The position numbers and the translations under genes were made by a program. Of a stretch of DNA of 64,000 bases, positions 62,401-64,000 are shown one piece after another (position 1 is the stretch's first letter; each line of letters starts with the position of its first letter). The notes beneath the pieces are model-generated. The model did no database searches, was not told where the DNA came from, and saw only the letters and a list, made by a program, of their open reading frames with translations. The stretch spans positions 186,001 through 250,000 of the forward strand of contig QQUF01000045.1 of NCBI GenBank assembly GCA_008501735.1, written 5' to 3'. This DNA is from Calditrichota bacterium (lineage in GTDB: Bacteria; CLD3).

Positions 62401-64000
62401 GATTTCCAAAAGCTGATAAATCTACAACTTTCTGCAACCACGGATCATTACTTGCTGTTTGTTGTTGACCAACTAATGGAGCAGAAACATCAAGAGTCCA
62501 ATTCCCAGTTGTAAAATCAAAAACATCAACGTGCAAAGATCCCATTGTAGCTCCGTACATATGATACCAAAACCTTGCTTGTGGAACCGTTAGTAAAGAT
62601 AAGTCCAAACAAGGTGAAACTAAATGAGCAGTTTGATTGTTAAAACTTGAAGTTTCTGTATAAAGATAATTTCCTGTTCCAGTTGTGTGGTCGCCACTTG
62701 GTCCAGTGTCTTGTGAAGAAGTTCCATTTGCATCAACAGTCCAATCCATTTGGTCATCAGTTGCATTTTCCCAACCTTGTGGAGTTAAAGTTAGTGGAGC
62801 TGTAAAAGCATCAAAGTTTTCATTTAAAGGAAAACTATTCACACAAGTCGCAAAGGCTGTTACATCTGCTGTAACTGTTTTAGTTGTTGTTGGATCTCCT
62901 ACTGAAGTTATAAGAACACTAAAATTATCAATTTGCCCAACTGTTGCTGTTCCGGGAATTGTTACCTCAACGTTAAAGAAAGTAGAATCACCAGGATTCA
63001 CATTACCAGTGTTCGTAATTGGAGTTCCATTTTGTAAAATCGATGCAGTAAAAGTATTTCCGCTAACTTGCAAGTCATAGCTGTCAATTTGAGTTCCAAG
63101 ATTTTCAACTTTGACTTGGAAATTTGCAATTCCTCCCAAAGGACCATTTGCACTTATGTTTAAAGGATTAATACTGTAAAAGAAATCAGGTGCTTCACCA
63201 AGAAAAATGTCGTCAATTGCAAAATTGTCAAACATTGCTGTTGCTGAAACAGTTCCGTTTGTTCTAAATCTCAGCCTAAAAAAAGAGTGTAATCCATTTT
63301 GTGGAATACTAGTAATTACTTGGGTAAAGGAAGTTTCTTGAGTACTATTTCCTTCAATTGCAGCATTTGGAACTTGTTGCCAAACACCAGTGTTATCCAA
63401 ATATTCTGCTCTCAAAAATTCATTTGCATCAGGTGCTTCTACTGATGCTCCTCTTTCATAAGAGAACCAAAGTTGAACATTTGTTAGAGCTGAAAGGTCA
63501 AAAACTCCTGTTACAATTGTATCACCACCTGTTGGAGTGCTGTTCAAGTGCAAAGCGTGAGTTCCTGAAGGTGGATTTGGAGCAATTGTATTTACATAAC
63601 CATTTGGGTCAGTTTGTGAAGAGTCAATCCAAACTAATGGATTTAAACTGCCACTTTCAAAGTCATCAATTAAAGGTAAAAGTCCTGGATTTAAGACAAA
63701 TGTTGTTAAATCTGTAGAAGCATCAACCGTTGGGTCAGTATCTGAAATTGCTGTCAAAGTCAAAAGGTTTAAATCACCACTGTTAGCAGTTGCCGGGATA
63801 ATAACAGAAACTTCTACGTCAATTTGTTGACCCGAATTTAGAATTGGAGTTTGCGTTGTAATTTGCCCATTTATCAAAAATGAGTTTGTGTAAGTTCCAC
63901 CAGTCGTTGCAAGTGTATAAGAATCCGCTTGAGTTCCTGCATTTGTCAAAGTCAAATTGTAAGTTGTTGTACCTCCAGAAGCTCCGTAAAGAGTCTGATT
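59414..64000 (-). CDS. Giant multidomain T9SS surface protein, 3' part (5' end outside window)
   Basis: At least 1528 residues, open to the window edge. From the N-terminal side: repeats of an Ig-like (CARDB/NPCBM-like) module ending GTPITNTGNVNPGDSTFF or SPIAQTPLVTAGNSTTID, alternating with MAM-like or jelly-roll modules (GVWQQVPNAA, MAIDDFFVG, FDNFAIDDIFLG). A nidogen-like domain follows (LPWSFPFYGNNYTTALVSS, SNGYITFGSDG, FIAPFWTNL, FQVILYPDGRIDINY). Then come further Ig-like domains, a Lys-rich stretch and an ASH-like domain (DLDFGDVLTG). The C terminus is a T9SS sorting domain (LSQNYPNPFNPQTNIEFGL, LVIYDILGREVKTLV, SGVYFYKI, ending KKLMFLK). No enzyme domain seen; an adhesin or matrix protein is likely. 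Confidence 0.88.
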   Translation of the reverse strand, partial: NQTLYGASGGTTTYNLTLTNAGTQADSYTLATTGGTYTNSFLINGQITTQTPILNSGQQIDVEVSVIIPATANSGDLNLLTLTAISDTDPTVDASTDLTTFVLNPGLLPLIDDFESGSLNPLVWIDSSQTDPNGYVNTIAPNPPSGTHALHLNSTPTGGDTIVTGVFDLSALTNVQLWFSYERGASVEAPDANEFLRAEYLDNTGVWQQVPNAAIEGNSTQETSFTQVITSIPQNGLHSFFRLRFRTNGTVSATAMFDNFAIDDIFLGEAPDFFYSINPLNISANGPLGGIANFQVKVENLGTQIDSYDLQVSGNTFTASILQNGTPITNTGNVNPGDSTFFNVEVTIPGTATVGQIDNFSVLITSVGDPTTTKTVTADVTAFATCVNSFPLNENFDAFTAPLTLTPQGWENATDDQMDWTVDANGTSSQDTGPSGDHTTGTGNYLYTETSSFNNQTAHLVSPCLDLSLLTVPQARFWYHMYGATMGSLHVDVFDFTTGNWTLDVSAPLVGQQQTASNDPWLQKVVDLSAFGNQIRVRLRAITGISFTSDMAIDDFFVGDAPNYFVNLVPSTLNGSAPEDATETYSITIQNLGLNDDTYTLNLNTAFSGQILQNGSPIAQTPLVTAGNSTTIDVEIMVPIGATIPIDNATLTVTSIGDPNVSAIGSINTDVVLSSGGPDTFGHSWISSLNNSIPAVFENIAQTGITFGVTGSNVAGTLTLPWSFPFYGNNYTTALVSSNGYITFGSDGTDFSNDPIPSTIDPNDFIAPFWTNLTVDGGLSNMFWFNDSLNSRVIIQWNEVERSGESLSNTFQVILYPDGRIDINYENMNSTNLSNPLTVGIEDATASDGLQIAYNEPFVDSNLSVRITTVDTYPPIIDFVTEIGDTDVHDQSFDIYLHASDGLSGIDPNNVTLNWKFSTGTTYNVIPMTITSNDTFFAQIAAPNQFGLAYEYFVSVEDYSQNIAYFPYDPVNQTGSPFTFDVRLVTPGTLTAESLIPDFIPLSWEEPGENGIQLKYDDGSSEFISIFPNSPPGLNSPGAASFATKFDIANQTQISGNAQLTSVKIYITNNALATSEYNVKIYQFDSANNIPGNLITEIGPFDQSGTTGDFIEFDFTDPVTGLGINVGNGEFCVGVEQITNDKISLGGDTSLNPPYTFNNDTHFLQGVGTAWEPVEFFATSYGQVIPMIRCFVEPITVSPIVVAPKTILKKTALSKSKFLAKKSAKKIVSKKGTAKISLTPTWNLVEYKLYKTNGAAQNSNEVVTNGSVIYTGTAQNFDDFTVINPNQYSYAVTAVYDVNGTNTESEPGNLQVGTPGVSTGAPIISANDLDFGDVLTGTLDIKNLMIHNTGTAPLNVTDLTFTGTTVFTLSQSSIVPPFIISAGDSQAVEIAFYSDLIGVFNGVLEIGNNSPNTPFNVNLTVDCFTASIEPTSNIIPEEFSLSQNYPNPFNPQTNIEFGLKESRFTKLVIYDILGREVKTLVNENLPAAFYKVVWDGRNSAGNLVSSGVYFYKIEAKDFVEVKKLMFLK

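Overview
This 64 kb window is AT-rich chromosomal DNA from a bacterium of the Fibrobacterota-Chlorobiota-Bacteroidota (FCB) group. The main reason is the set of six secreted proteins that end in the type IX secretion (T9SS) sorting domain with the 'FPNPFNPTT ... LTIFNVLGEEV ... SGVYFY' pattern. A PorV/PorQ-like outer-membrane protein and a lipoprotein family familiar from Bacteroidota support this. The style of the sorting domain ('NPFNPTT') fits Ignavibacteria, Kapabacteria, Marinimicrobia or similar lineages better than classical Bacteroidales. I cannot fix the lineage further without a phylogeny. I saw no rRNA, tRNA, CRISPR array, prophage or IS transposase.

Layout. 1-6.4 kb (+): the 3' part of pgi, a conserved lipoprotein, and a 1448-residue hybrid histidine kinase with PAS, GAF, two receiver domains and an HPt. 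6.4-19.7 kb (-): a peptide ABC transporter (two permeases and a lipoprotein binding protein) with a type IIG restriction-modification gene sitting between its parts; accD; a compact nucleoside-salvage operon (cdd-udk-tdk-81 aa gene-nupC-type transporter); a beta-barrel-like protein; an internally deleted Uma2 nuclease; and lgt. 19.9-28.5 kb (+): two tandemly duplicated T9SS cargo proteins, an M16 peptidase, a small membrane protein and a subtilisin-like T9SS protease. 28.6-30.6 kb (-): a membrane AraC-type regulator translationally coupled to a DUF2971 protein.

30.7-35.1 kb (+): hydroxybutyryl-CoA dehydrogenase, acyl-CoA dehydrogenase, Leu/Phe/Val dehydrogenase, nusB and a phosphoesterase. 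35.2-38.2 kb (-): a DNA alkyltransferase, an RsbW-like anti-sigma kinase and a large beta-barrel-like protein. 38.4-59.2 kb (+): a PilX-like pilus protein, a YvlD-like membrane protein, hemE and a hemC-hemD fusion, two more T9SS cargo proteins (BNR repeats; subtilase), then pgsB/capB-trmL-aroK and a 1588-residue multi-glycosyltransferase protein with a long acidic, internally repeated linker. A PorV-like protein, a TPR protein, a rhodanese and HMG-CoA reductase follow. 59.4-64 kb (-): the 3' part of a giant multidomain T9SS adhesin-like protein that runs off the window.

Together the genes suggest a heterotroph that secretes proteases and adhesins through T9SS, imports peptides and nucleosides, degrades branched-chain amino acids and short acyl-CoAs, makes haem, and probably makes isoprenoids through mevalonate. 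A recurring architectural feature is the presence of long perfect or near-perfect palindromes just beyond gene 3' ends. The most unusual item is the giant glycosyltransferase fusion at 51.1-55.8 kb.
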